In this document: piece after piece, positions 56,599-63,700 of the stretch
How positions within the stretch are numbered: position 1 is the first letter of the stretch
How the letters are laid out: each line of letters starts with the position of its first letter
Position numbers and translations under genes: made by a program
The notes under the pieces: generated by a model
Databases searched by the model: none
Told to the model about the DNA's origin: nothing
Seen by the model: only the letters and a program-made list of their open reading frames with translations
Origin: Pelomonas candidula
GTDB lineage: Bacteria; Pseudomonadota; Gammaproteobacteria; Burkholderiales; Burkholderiaceae_C
Direction: 5' to 3'
Assembly: GCF_043555985.1 (NCBI RefSeq)
Contig: NZ_JBIGIC010000010.1
Coordinates: 186,001-250,000 of the forward strand
Length of the DNA stretch: 64,000 nt

Positions 56599-57018
56599 TC
56601 ACTCCCCCAGCTTGAGCAGCGACTGCTGCATGGACTTCACCCGGCCCAGCACCTCGATGTTGACCTCGAAGGCGCGCGACGTCGCCATCATGTCGGTCAT
56701 CTCGGCCACGGGGCTGACGTTCGGGTAGAACACCTCGCCCTGCTCGTTGGCCAGCGGGTTGTCGGGCTCGTAGGCCTTGCGCATCGGCTCGGTGCTCTGC
56801 ACCACATCGAGCACCTGCACGCGCATGCCGGTGCTGCCCTGGCCCACGCCGTCGGTGGCGGGCAGGGCGGCGAACACCGGCTTGCGGGCGTGGTAGGCCG
56901 CCTCGGGCGTGCCGGCGGCCGACTGCGCGTTGGCCAGGTTGCTGGCCACGGTGTTCATGCGCACCGTCTGCGCCGCCAGCGCGGAGCCGGCGATCTGGGA
57001 AATCTGCTTGAAGGACAT
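56599..57018 (-). CDS. flgC: FlgC, proximal rod protein
   Basis: The 139-residue rod subunit has SALAAQTVRMNTVASNLANA, the FlgC-type PEAAYHARKPVFAAL, and the C-terminal YEPDNPLANEQGEVFYPNVS and VAEMTDMMATSRAFEVNIEV. Length equals E. coli FlgC (134). The ATG at 57018 lies 14 bases after flgB. All critical regions present. Confidence 0.95.
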   Translation of the reverse strand: MSFKQISQIAGSALAAQTVRMNTVASNLANAQSAAGTPEAAYHARKPVFAALPATDGVGQGSTGMRVQVLDVVQSTEPMRKAYEPDNPLANEQGEVFYPNVSPVAEMTDMMATSRAFEVNIEVLGRVKSMQQSLLKLGE

Positions 57019-57032
57019 GCCGTGTTCCTGCC

Positions 57033-57395
57033 TTACTGGCCGTTGATGGCGCGTGCCAGCGCCTTGAGTTCGAGGTTGGCGAAGCTCAGCGACGTCTGGA
57101 AGTCGAGGGCGTTCTGCGAGAAGGCCGCCTGCTCGACGCCGATCTCCACCGTGTTGCCGTCCTGCGCCGCCGCATAGGGCACGCGGTACTGCGGCTCGTT
57201 GCTGTCCAGTGCGAGGCCGCCTGCTTCGTCGCCGGCCGCGGCAGCCTGGAGGCGCGAGGCAAAATCGATGTCGCGCGCCTGGTAGCCCGGCGTGCTCGCG
57301 TTGGCAATGTTGGACGCCAGGATCTTCGTGCGCTCGGCCCGCAGCTGCAGCGCTTCGCCATGGATGCCCACGGCCTTGTTGAAATCGATGCTCAT
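57033..57395 (-). CDS. flgB: FlgB, proximal rod protein
   Basis: The 120-residue rod subunit starts MSIDFNKAVGIHGEALQLRA and has TKILASNIANASTPGYQARD and IDFASRLQAAA, the FlgB pattern. A strong Shine-Dalgarno (AGAGAGGAA) lies about 10 bases before ATG 57395. Its start codon shares the bases CATG (57393-57396) with the divergent start of flgA, so its promoter must lie inside the flgA coding sequence. It opens flgBCDEFGHIJKL. Confidence 0.95.
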   Translation of the reverse strand: MSIDFNKAVGIHGEALQLRAERTKILASNIANASTPGYQARDIDFASRLQAAAAGDEAGGLALDSNEPQYRVPYAAAQDGNTVEIGVEQAAFSQNALDFQTSLSFANLELKALARAINGQ

Positions 57396-58086
57396 GCGCC
57401 GGATTCCTCTCTTGCTTTCGTCAATCGTTGTGAGCGCGGCGGCCCAGGCAGTACCGGCCAGCCTCGACGACCAGGTGCTCGAATTCACGCGCCGCGCCCT
57501 GCTGGACCAGGCCCAGCGCAGCGGCTTCATTGCGCCCGAGGTGCAGCTCAGCCTGCCGGCGCTGCGCGCGCAGCGGCCGGCCTGCCCGGCGGGCTGGGAC
57601 ATCGGTGCGGAAGACCTCGGCCGGCTGCTGCGCCTGCACGTCGTGGCCCGCTGCGCCGACGGTCGCACGCCGCCGCAGGACTACCTGCTGCGCGGCACGC
57701 TGAGCGCCGAGGTGCTGGTGGTGCTGCGTGGCGTCGCGCCCGGCCAGCCGCTGGCCGAGGCGGACGTGGAGCTGCAGCGCCGCGACATCAGCACCATGCC
57801 CGATGCCGTCTCCGGCCTCGCGGCCGTGGCCGAGCTGGTGCCGCGCGCCAGCCTGCGCGCCGGCCAGGTGCTGCAACAGCGCCTGCTGCAGGCCCAGCTG
57901 CTGGTGCGCCGCGGCGAGGCCGTGCGCATCGTCGCCAACCGCGACGGCATCGACGTGCAGGCGGCCGGCGAGGCGCTGGACAGTGGCGCGCGCGGCGCCG
58001 CCGTGAAGGTGCGCAACAGCGCCAGCGGCCGCGTGATCGTCGCGCGCGTCGTCGATGCCGGCGTGGTGGCGCCGGCCGATCGCTGA
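57394..58086 (+). CDS. flgA: FlgA, P-ring assembly chaperone
   Basis: FlgA is the periplasmic chaperone for P-ring (FlgI) assembly. The 230-residue product has a short signal peptide (MRRIPLLLSSIVVSAAAQA), a disulfide-type pair in RPACPAG and ARCADGR, and the C-terminal SAF domain (EVLVVLRGVAPGQPLAEADV, RASLRAGQVLQQRLLQAQ, GARGAAVKVRNSASGRVIVA). It is the only plus-strand gene of the flagellar locus: its ATG overlaps that of flgB, and its stop lies two bases from that of the muramidase gene. No clear Shine-Dalgarno is seen; ATG 57388 is an alternative. Confidence 0.9.
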   Translation: MRRIPLLLSSIVVSAAAQAVPASLDDQVLEFTRRALLDQAQRSGFIAPEVQLSLPALRAQRPACPAGWDIGAEDLGRLLRLHVVARCADGRTPPQDYLLRGTLSAEVLVVLRGVAPGQPLAEADVELQRRDISTMPDAVSGLAAVAELVPRASLRAGQVLQQRLLQAQLLVRRGEAVRIVANRDGIDVQAAGEALDSGARGAAVKVRNSASGRVIVARVVDAGVVAPADR

Positions 58087-58088
58087 GC

Positions 58089-58781
58089 TCATCGCGAGCC
58101 TCCCTGCAGGCGCTGGGTCACGCGGGCCAGCTTGTCGGCGTAGGCCGGATCGGTGGCGTAGCCGCCACGCTGCAGCGCCAGGCCGTAGGCCTGGGCATCG
58201 GAACCCGTGCCGAGGGCGGCGCGGTAGCGAGGGTTGCTGCCCAGCAGCCGGGCCAGGTCCAGGAAGGAGGCCGATGCATCCTCGTAGGCGCGGAAGGACG
58301 CGTGCTGGGCACGGCCCTGGCCGGCCTCGAACTCTGTGGTGTCGGCCTGCACCGTCTCACCGCGCCAGCTGCTGCCGGCCTTGATGCCGAAGAGGTTGTG
58401 GGCGTCGCTGCCGTCGTCGCGGCGCAGCGGCTGCCGGCCCCAGCCGGACTCCAGCGCCGCGTGGGCGACCAGCACCTCGGGCGCCACGCCGAGCCGGCTC
58501 GCGGCCTCGCGGGCCAGCGGCGTCATCGTGTCGGCAAAGGCCTGCTGCTCGGCCGGTGAGGCGGTGTCGCCCGGCGCCGTGCGCAGCGCGTGCACCAGTC
58601 CTTCCGGGCTCAGCGCCGGCGCCGTCACGGCGCTGCCCGAGCCGTTCTCGATGAACTGCCGCACCTCGGCCTGCAACTGGCCGTAGAGCGCGCCGAAGCC
58701 GCCGCCGCCGACCTGCGGCGCGACCGCGTCCACGGGGTTCCAGCCGGCGCCCGGGGCGCCCAGGCCTTCAAGGCTGCGCAT
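58089..58781 (-). CDS. FlgJ-like muramidase (glucosaminidase-family domain), separate from the rod cap
   Basis: The 230-residue protein carries only the peptidoglycan hydrolase half of FlgJ (about 85-225): AREAASRLGVAPEVLVAHAA, catalytic Glu in ALESGWGRQ, HNLFGIKAGSSWRGETV and FRAYEDASASFLDLARLL. An N-terminal segment of ~80 residues (FGALYGQLQAEVRQFIENGS) is not a rod-binding domain. No signal peptide is seen, so export may use the flagellar apparatus. The start overlaps flgN by 14 bases. It would cut peptidoglycan for rod penetration. Confidence 0.9.
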   Translation of the reverse strand: MRSLEGLGAPGAGWNPVDAVAPQVGGGGFGALYGQLQAEVRQFIENGSGSAVTAPALSPEGLVHALRTAPGDTASPAEQQAFADTMTPLAREAASRLGVAPEVLVAHAALESGWGRQPLRRDDGSDAHNLFGIKAGSSWRGETVQADTTEFEAGQGRAQHASFRAYEDASASFLDLARLLGSNPRYRAALGTGSDAQAYGLALQRGGYATDPAYADKLARVTQRLQGGSR

Positions 58782-59211
58782 AGCTGGCTTCCGGCTGGCC
58801 GAGCAGGCGTTGCATCAGCGCGTGCTGCTCGTGGATCAGCTCGCAGTTGCGCAGATTCAGGCGCTTGCAGTCCACGGTCAGCTGTTCGAGCTGGCCACAG
58901 ACCTCGGCCAGGCGCTCGCGCAGCGGCAGCGGCACGGCGGCCGGCAGCCGGGCAGCCAGCGCGCGCAGGCCCGGGCGCTCGCGCCGGCCGGCCAGCTGGG
59001 CCAGCATGCCGTCGCGCGATTCGCGGCGTGCGTCGATGCCTTCGACCTGCGTGACGATGCGCCCGGCGAGCTGGTCCATGCTGGCAGCGTGGTGCGCCAG
59101 CGCGGCGTCGAACTGGGCGTCCAGCAAGGTCCGCAGCTCGCGGTAGCCCTGCACGTCGCGGGTCAGCACGTCGATCAGCTGGCGCAGCACGCGGTTCAGC
59201 GGCGTGGTCAC
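58768..59211 (-). CDS. flgN: FlgN-family export chaperone
   Basis: The 147-residue helical protein matches the FlgN pattern: RQLIDVLTRDVQGYRELRTL, DARRESRDGMLAQLAGRRER and LTVDCKRLNLRNCELIHEQH. FlgN binds FlgK and FlgL in the cytoplasm before export. Start GTG 59211 overlaps the flgM stop (GTGA). The sequence is weakly conserved in this family, but the position after flgM and the all-helical character support the call. Confidence 0.87.
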   Translation of the reverse strand: MTTPLNRVLRQLIDVLTRDVQGYRELRTLLDAQFDAALAHHAASMDQLAGRIVTQVEGIDARRESRDGMLAQLAGRRERPGLRALAARLPAAVPLPLRERLAEVCGQLEQLTVDCKRLNLRNCELIHEQHALMQRLLGQPEASYAQP

Positions 59212-59483
59212 CGGCCGCCTCCGTGGTAGCGCTGCACGAGGCGCGCGAGGCGGTCGGCGTCGAACTGGATCTCGCCGCGCGCGAGTGCGTCCTTGAGCTC
59301 GGCGACCTTGTCCATGTCCACCTCGGGCAGGGCGGCCAGCTCGGCCTGCGCGGGCCGCAGCACGCCGGATGCCAGGTCGGCCGGTGCGCGGGCCGGCGTG
59401 ACGGGCGCGGCGGCGCGTTCGGTGGAGGCGACTTCGGTGGTCTGCACCACGCCGGCGGCGGGGCCTGTGCCTGCGATTCTCAT
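59208..59483 (-). CDS. flgM: FlgM, anti-sigma-28 factor
   Basis: The 91-residue protein has the FlgM C-terminal sigma-binding helices: DMDKVAELKDALARGEIQFD and ADRLARLVQRYH. It holds FliA inactive until the hook is complete, then is exported. ATG 59483 follows a clear Shine-Dalgarno (AAAGGA, 7 bases); an upstream ATG at 59510 lacks one. The fliA gene lies 1.9 kb upstream on the same strand, so factor and anti-factor belong to one locus. Confidence 0.9.
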   Translation of the reverse strand: MRIAGTGPAAGVVQTTEVASTERAAAPVTPARAPADLASGVLRPAQAELAALPEVDMDKVAELKDALARGEIQFDADRLARLVQRYHGGGR

Positions 59484-59517
59484 GATCGATCCTTTGGACT
59501 TGGTTCGCATCCCGGCC

Positions 59518-60450
59518 TCACGGTGCCAGCGCGGGCGAAGCGGGTTGCAGGGATGCGGCCGACACGCCGCCGGCCGTGGGGCCGTACATGGCGGTGATGG
59601 CGCGGCTCTGGGCGCTGGTCAGCACCATCAGCTCGATGCGGCGGTTGGCGGGCGCCTTGGTGTCTGCGGCGTCGACGGGCGCGGTGTCGGCCATGCCGCT
59701 GACCTGCAGCACGCTGGCCTCGGGCATGCCGCCCGCCAGCAGCTCGTAGCGCGCCGCCATGGCGCGCTGCGTGGACAGGCCCCAGTTCGAGAAGGCGCCG
59801 GGCGTCTTGTCGCTGTAGGCGGTGGCGTCGGTGTGGCCGGTGACCAGCAGGCGGTTGCGGACCTGCGCGAACACCGGGCCCAGCCGGTGCAGCAGCGTGC
59901 GCATGCGGCGGCTCGGCACGATGCCGCCGCGCTCGAACATGCCGTTGGCCTCGGTGTCGTGCAGCTGCAGGCGCAGGCCTTGCGCGGTGACGGTGGTCTG
60001 CAGGTTGCCCGACAACCCCTCGGTGGCGGCGATGCGCTCGATGCGCTGGGCCAGCTCGCCGAGCTGCTGCGGCGAGTCGAGCAGGACGGCCTCCTGCGGA
60101 TAGGGGCGGGGATCGCGTGCGCCGTGGTCGGGCTCGCCGGCGCTGGCGTCCTCGGAGCGCGCGGGCACCGGGAAGCGGTCGATCATGCTGCCGCGCGTGC
60201 CCATGGACATGGTGTCGGACATGCCCTGGCCGTCTTCGAGCAGGTTGGCGCCGGCGCTCTTCATGACGACCTGCATGCGCTCGGCGTTGCGCGAGGCCAG
60301 CAGCCACAGCACGAGGAAGAGGCACAGCAGGGCCAGGCAGAAGTCGGCGAAAGCGACCTTCCAGGCGCCGCCATGGACTTCGTCGTGCCCGCGCCGGGAC
60401 ACGCGCTTGACCACGGTGGCGTGGCCGACATCGTGGAGCTTAGGCTGCAC
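59518..60450 (-). CDS. motB: MotB, flagellar stator protein
   Basis: The 310-residue protein has a cytoplasmic start, one membrane helix with the stator motif WKVAFADFCLALLCLFLVLW, whose Asp is the ion-binding residue, and a C-terminal OmpA/MotB domain that grips peptidoglycan (LLVTGHTDATAY, NWGLSTQRAMAARYELL, NRRIELMVL). Two cysteines in the helix are unusual. It overlaps the end of motA by 11 bases. The motAB pair beside sigma-28 is typical of lateral systems (LafT/LafU). Confidence 0.93.
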   Translation of the reverse strand: MQPKLHDVGHATVVKRVSRRGHDEVHGGAWKVAFADFCLALLCLFLVLWLLASRNAERMQVVMKSAGANLLEDGQGMSDTMSMGTRGSMIDRFPVPARSEDASAGEPDHGARDPRPYPQEAVLLDSPQQLGELAQRIERIAATEGLSGNLQTTVTAQGLRLQLHDTEANGMFERGGIVPSRRMRTLLHRLGPVFAQVRNRLLVTGHTDATAYSDKTPGAFSNWGLSTQRAMAARYELLAGGMPEASVLQVSGMADTAPVDAADTKAPANRRIELMVLTSAQSRAITAMYGPTAGGVSAASLQPASPALAP

Positions 60451-61369
60451 GGCGTTCCTCCCCCGGCATGCGGTCGGTGGCGCGGCGGCGCGGCTGTTCC
60501 TCGGCCTCGGCCTCGCCGAGCGCGTCGATCCAGCCCTCCAGCACCGAGAAGCTCGGCTTGGCGTTGAGCTGCACGAGGCGGCGGCCCGCGTCGATGGCCA
60601 GCAGCGCGGGCTTGCCGGCCACGTGCGTGACCAGCACGACCTTGACCGACTCCAGCGCGGCCAGCTCCTCGTCGACGAGCTGCTTCATCATGTTGGACAG
60701 CGGGTCCAGCACGCCGTAGCAGAAGAAGATGCCGATGAAGGTGCCGACCATCGCGGCGGCCACCATCACGGCGATTTCGCCCGAGCTCGCGCCCGCGGCC
60801 ACGTTGTTCATCGCCATGACGATGCCCAGCACGGCGGCCAGGATGCCGAAGCCGGGCATGGCCTCGGCGATCTTGTGCAGGCTCTTGGCGGGCTGGGCCA
60901 GCTCGTCGTGGATGGCTTCGAGCTCCTGCTCGAGCACGCCTTCGAGCTCGTGGGCGTTGATCTTGCCCATGGCCATCAGGCGGAAGTTGTCGACGATGAA
61001 GTGCAGCAGCTTGGGCTCGTTCAGCACCATCGGGTAGCGCTGGAACAGCACGCTGTCGTGCGGCGCCTCCACGTGGGCATCCAGCGCCTTGAGGCCGCCG
61101 GCTGCGGCCTGCAGCAGCTCGTACATCAGCAGCAGCAGCTGGCGCTGGAACTCCTGGCCCAGCTTGCGGCGGCGCAGCACCTTGCGCAGCTGCAGCAGCA
61201 TCTCCGACAGCACGTGGCGCGGGTTGCCCAGCACCAGCGCGCCGACGGCGGCGCCGACGATGATGAGCAGCTCCACCGGCTGCCAGATCACCTGGAACTC
61301 GCCACCGTGGATCACGAAGCCGCCAAAGACGGCGCCGAGGATGATCAGGATTCCGACGAAGGATTGCAT
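60440..61369 (-). CDS. motA: MotA, flagellar stator protein
   Basis: The 309-residue inner-membrane protein has four hydrophobic helices (two at 1-55, two at about 170-225), and MotA signatures AEAMPGFGILAAVLGIVMAM, VGTFIGIFFCYGVLDPLSNM and SVKVVLVTHVAGKPALLAID. With MotB it conducts ions and generates torque. A charged C-terminal tail (RRRATDRMPGEERR) is present. It lies 16 bases after fliA and overlaps motB. Confidence 0.95.
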   Translation of the reverse strand: MQSFVGILIILGAVFGGFVIHGGEFQVIWQPVELLIIVGAAVGALVLGNPRHVLSEMLLQLRKVLRRRKLGQEFQRQLLLLMYELLQAAAGGLKALDAHVEAPHDSVLFQRYPMVLNEPKLLHFIVDNFRLMAMGKINAHELEGVLEQELEAIHDELAQPAKSLHKIAEAMPGFGILAAVLGIVMAMNNVAAGASSGEIAVMVAAAMVGTFIGIFFCYGVLDPLSNMMKQLVDEELAALESVKVVLVTHVAGKPALLAIDAGRRLVQLNAKPSFSVLEGWIDALGEAEAEEQPRRRATDRMPGEERRAA

Positions 61370-61385
61370 GGGGGTTCCTCGGGCT

Positions 61386-62126
61386 TCAGCCGGCCTGCAG
61401 GACCGCGCGCATCTTGCGCAGGGCCGCCTTGTTGATCTGGGAGATGCGCGCCTCGCTGAGATCGAGCACGGCGGCGATCTCCTTCAGGCTGGCGTCGTAT
61501 TCGTAGTAAAGCTGGATGACCTTCTGCTCGCGCTCGTCGAGCTGGCGCAGTGCCTGGGCCAGCGAGCGCGTGACCATCAGCTGCGCTTCGGGCGTGCGCT
61601 GCTCGCTGGGCAGCTCGCTGAGCTCGCCCAGCATCTCGTCGAAGCTGGCCATCTCCTCGGCCACCTCGGCCTGCTGCAGGGCCAGCCAGGCCTCGGGCGT
61701 GAGCTGCAGCTCCTTCAGGATCTCGGCCTCGGTGGGCTGGCGGCCCAGGCGGCGCGTCAGCGCGCGCAGTGCGTCGCGCTGGCGGTGGCTGTCCTGGCGC
61801 ACGGTGCGGGGGCGCCAGTCCTGGCGGCGCAGCTCGTCGAGGATGGCGCCGCGCACGCGCAGCGAGGCGAAGGCGCCGAAGCCGTCGTCGGGCTCGCCGT
61901 AGCGGCGCAGCGCCTGCAGCAGGCCCATCAGGCCGACCTGTTCCATGTCCTCCCGGTCCATGACCGCGCTGGCCTGCGGGCCGAGCTGGCGCACGACCCG
62001 CTTGACCAGCGGCGCGTAGCTGCGCAACGCGCGCTGCTCGGCCTGCGGCGACAGGCGCACCGGCGCGGGCTGGGCCCACTCGCCGTAGGCGGCTGCGTCG
62101 GGGGTGAGGACGGGGAGGGCCGACAT
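61386..62126 (-). CDS. fliA: FliA, flagellar sigma factor (sigma-28)
   Basis: The 246-residue sigma factor has region 2 (YAPLVKRVVRQLGP, MDREDMEQVGLMGLLQALRR, FASLRVRGAILDELRRQDW), region 3 (RQRDALRALTRRLGRQPTEA) and region 4 (LDEREQKVIQLYYEYDASLK, LDLSEARISQINKAALRKM). It directs late flagellar genes. Its place between fliL and motA equals lafS in lateral flagellar clusters. FlgM encoded downstream is its likely partner. Confidence 0.95.
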   Translation of the reverse strand: MSALPVLTPDAAAYGEWAQPAPVRLSPQAEQRALRSYAPLVKRVVRQLGPQASAVMDREDMEQVGLMGLLQALRRYGEPDDGFGAFASLRVRGAILDELRRQDWRPRTVRQDSHRQRDALRALTRRLGRQPTEAEILKELQLTPEAWLALQQAEVAEEMASFDEMLGELSELPSEQRTPEAQLMVTRSLAQALRQLDEREQKVIQLYYEYDASLKEIAAVLDLSEARISQINKAALRKMRAVLQAG

Positions 62127-62133
62127 CGGTCGC

Positions 62134-62583
62134 TTACTCGATGATCATCCGGCCGACCAGCGCCTCGGCGAACGGCGGCTTGCGGCCGTCGGCCTCGTAG
62201 CTCTGCACATACGCGCGGTTGAGGGCCTGGGCCACCTGGTCGATGCTCATCGCGGTGGCGGTCTGCAAGGTGTTGACCGACAGGGCCTTGACGGCCACCG
62301 TGCGCAGCAGCGGCAGGTGCTCCTTGGCGCGCGCCTCGTCGCGCGGCTCGGCCTTGAAGACGATGTCGATGGCCATGTAGTGCGGCACGGCCTGGCCCTG
62401 CTCGCCGCGCAGCATCACCAGCACCTTGTCCAGCGACACGTACTTGTAGTCCACGGCCTTGCGCGCGCGCGCCGCGGCGTCCGTGGGCGTGGTGTGCGAG
62501 GTCCACCACCACCAGCCGCCACCGGCGCCGGCCAGCAGCGCGAGGGCGACTCCGCCGATCAGCAACTTGGTCTTGAGCTTCAT
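62134..62583 (-). CDS. fliL: FliL, stator-associated membrane protein
   Basis: The 149-residue protein has an N-terminal membrane helix (LLIGGVALALLAGAGGGWWW) and a periplasmic FliL domain (YKYVSLDKVLVMLRGEQGQA, HYMAIDIVFKAEPRDEARAK, and a final RMIIE). FliL associates with the stator and modulates torque. ATG 62583 lies seven bases after fliK. The size fits the family. Equivalent position to lafF. Confidence 0.9.
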   Translation of the reverse strand: MKLKTKLLIGGVALALLAGAGGGWWWWTSHTTPTDAAARARKAVDYKYVSLDKVLVMLRGEQGQAVPHYMAIDIVFKAEPRDEARAKEHLPLLRTVAVKALSVNTLQTATAMSIDQVAQALNRAYVQSYEADGRKPPFAEALVGRMIIE

Positions 62584-62590
62584 GTCCGGG

Positions 62591-63700
62591 TCATCCGTTC
62601 AGGGAGGTGGCGGTGTGCGCCATGCGTTGGGCGAAACCGCTGGGGGGCTGTCCGTCTTCGTCGCGCGCGCGGGCCGGCGCACGGCGTTCGGCCTGCTCGC
62701 GCGGGTCCTGCTGCGATTGCCCTGCCGCACCGTCGCGGCCGCGGCCTTCCGGACCGACCGAGCTGCCGGCCGACACCTGCACGGACACCTCGCCCGTGTG
62801 GCGCTGGACCAGCTCCTGGCGCAGCGGCTCGCTGATCTGGCGCAGCTGCTTGCCCACCTCGTCGTGGCTGGCGCTCATCTGCACCTGCAGCACGCCGCCC
62901 TGCTGGCGGATCTCGATCTCCACGCGGCCCAGCTGCGGCGGCGCCAGGTGCAGCACTGCCTGGTCGCCGTTGCGCGCCGCGATCTGCAGCTGCAGCCGGT
63001 CGCCCAGTGCCTGCAGCAGCGGCTGCTGCCAGCTGTCGGGCGTGCCGGGCGCCAGCTGCAGCGGCGCAGGCGCGGCACTGCGCGGGTTGTTGGAGAGCGC
63101 GGCCGTGTCGATGCCCAGGCTGGCCAGCACGGGCGTGAAGCCGCTGGCCGCATTGCCGGCCGGGCTCACCGGACCGGGGGCGGCCGGCGCGTCGGAGGCC
63201 GGCAGCGGTGTCTCGGCCACGGCAGCGGTCGATGCCGGCGCCGATGCGATCGCGGCGATGCGGGGCAGGTCGACGGGCAGCAGCGCATCGGCGAGGGCGT
63301 TCGCCGGCAGCGGGGCGGACTGCGTGAACGGCAGCGGAGCGGGCCCGGCGGCCAGGGCCGGTCCCGGCTGGGCGCGTGGCGTGGCGGCAGGCTTGGCGCC
63401 GGTGTCGGCCCCCGCCACCGGCACGGCCGGAACCTGGCCGCTCATCTGCGCCAGGCAGGCCAGCAGCTGGGCGGGGTCCTGCACGGGCAGGGCGGTTTCC
63501 GGCGCCGGCGCTTCGGTGTCGGCGGCCGGAGCTGCGGGCGTGGTGACCGGCGTGGGCGCGGCGTCGGGCGCCGGCGCCGTCAGCACGAAGCGCGGTGCGG
63601 CCGTGACGCCGGAGGGCGCGGCGACGGGCGTCGCGCCTGCGGCGGCGGGTGACATGGCCAGGGGAGGCATCGCCAGGGGGCGGGCGGCAAGCGGCTTCAT
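62591..63700 (-). CDS. fliK: FliK, hook-length control protein
   Basis: The 369-residue protein has a long Ala/Pro-rich, probably disordered N-terminal part (about 1-225) and a C-terminal Flg_hook domain: LLQALGDRLQLQIAARNGDQ, LHLAPPQLGRVEIEIRQQGG and VLQVQMSASHDEVGKQLRQI, then a charged tail. FliK is exported as a ruler and switches export from hook to filament subunits. ATG 63700 overlaps the stop of the upstream gene by ATGA; the frame upstream is not used. Confidence 0.92.
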   Translation of the reverse strand: MKPLAARPLAMPPLAMSPAAAGATPVAAPSGVTAAPRFVLTAPAPDAAPTPVTTPAAPAADTEAPAPETALPVQDPAQLLACLAQMSGQVPAVPVAGADTGAKPAATPRAQPGPALAAGPAPLPFTQSAPLPANALADALLPVDLPRIAAIASAPASTAAVAETPLPASDAPAAPGPVSPAGNAASGFTPVLASLGIDTAALSNNPRSAAPAPLQLAPGTPDSWQQPLLQALGDRLQLQIAARNGDQAVLHLAPPQLGRVEIEIRQQGGVLQVQMSASHDEVGKQLRQISEPLRQELVQRHTGEVSVQVSAGSSVGPEGRGRDGAAGQSQQDPREQAERRAPARARDEDGQPPSGFAQRMAHTATSLNG

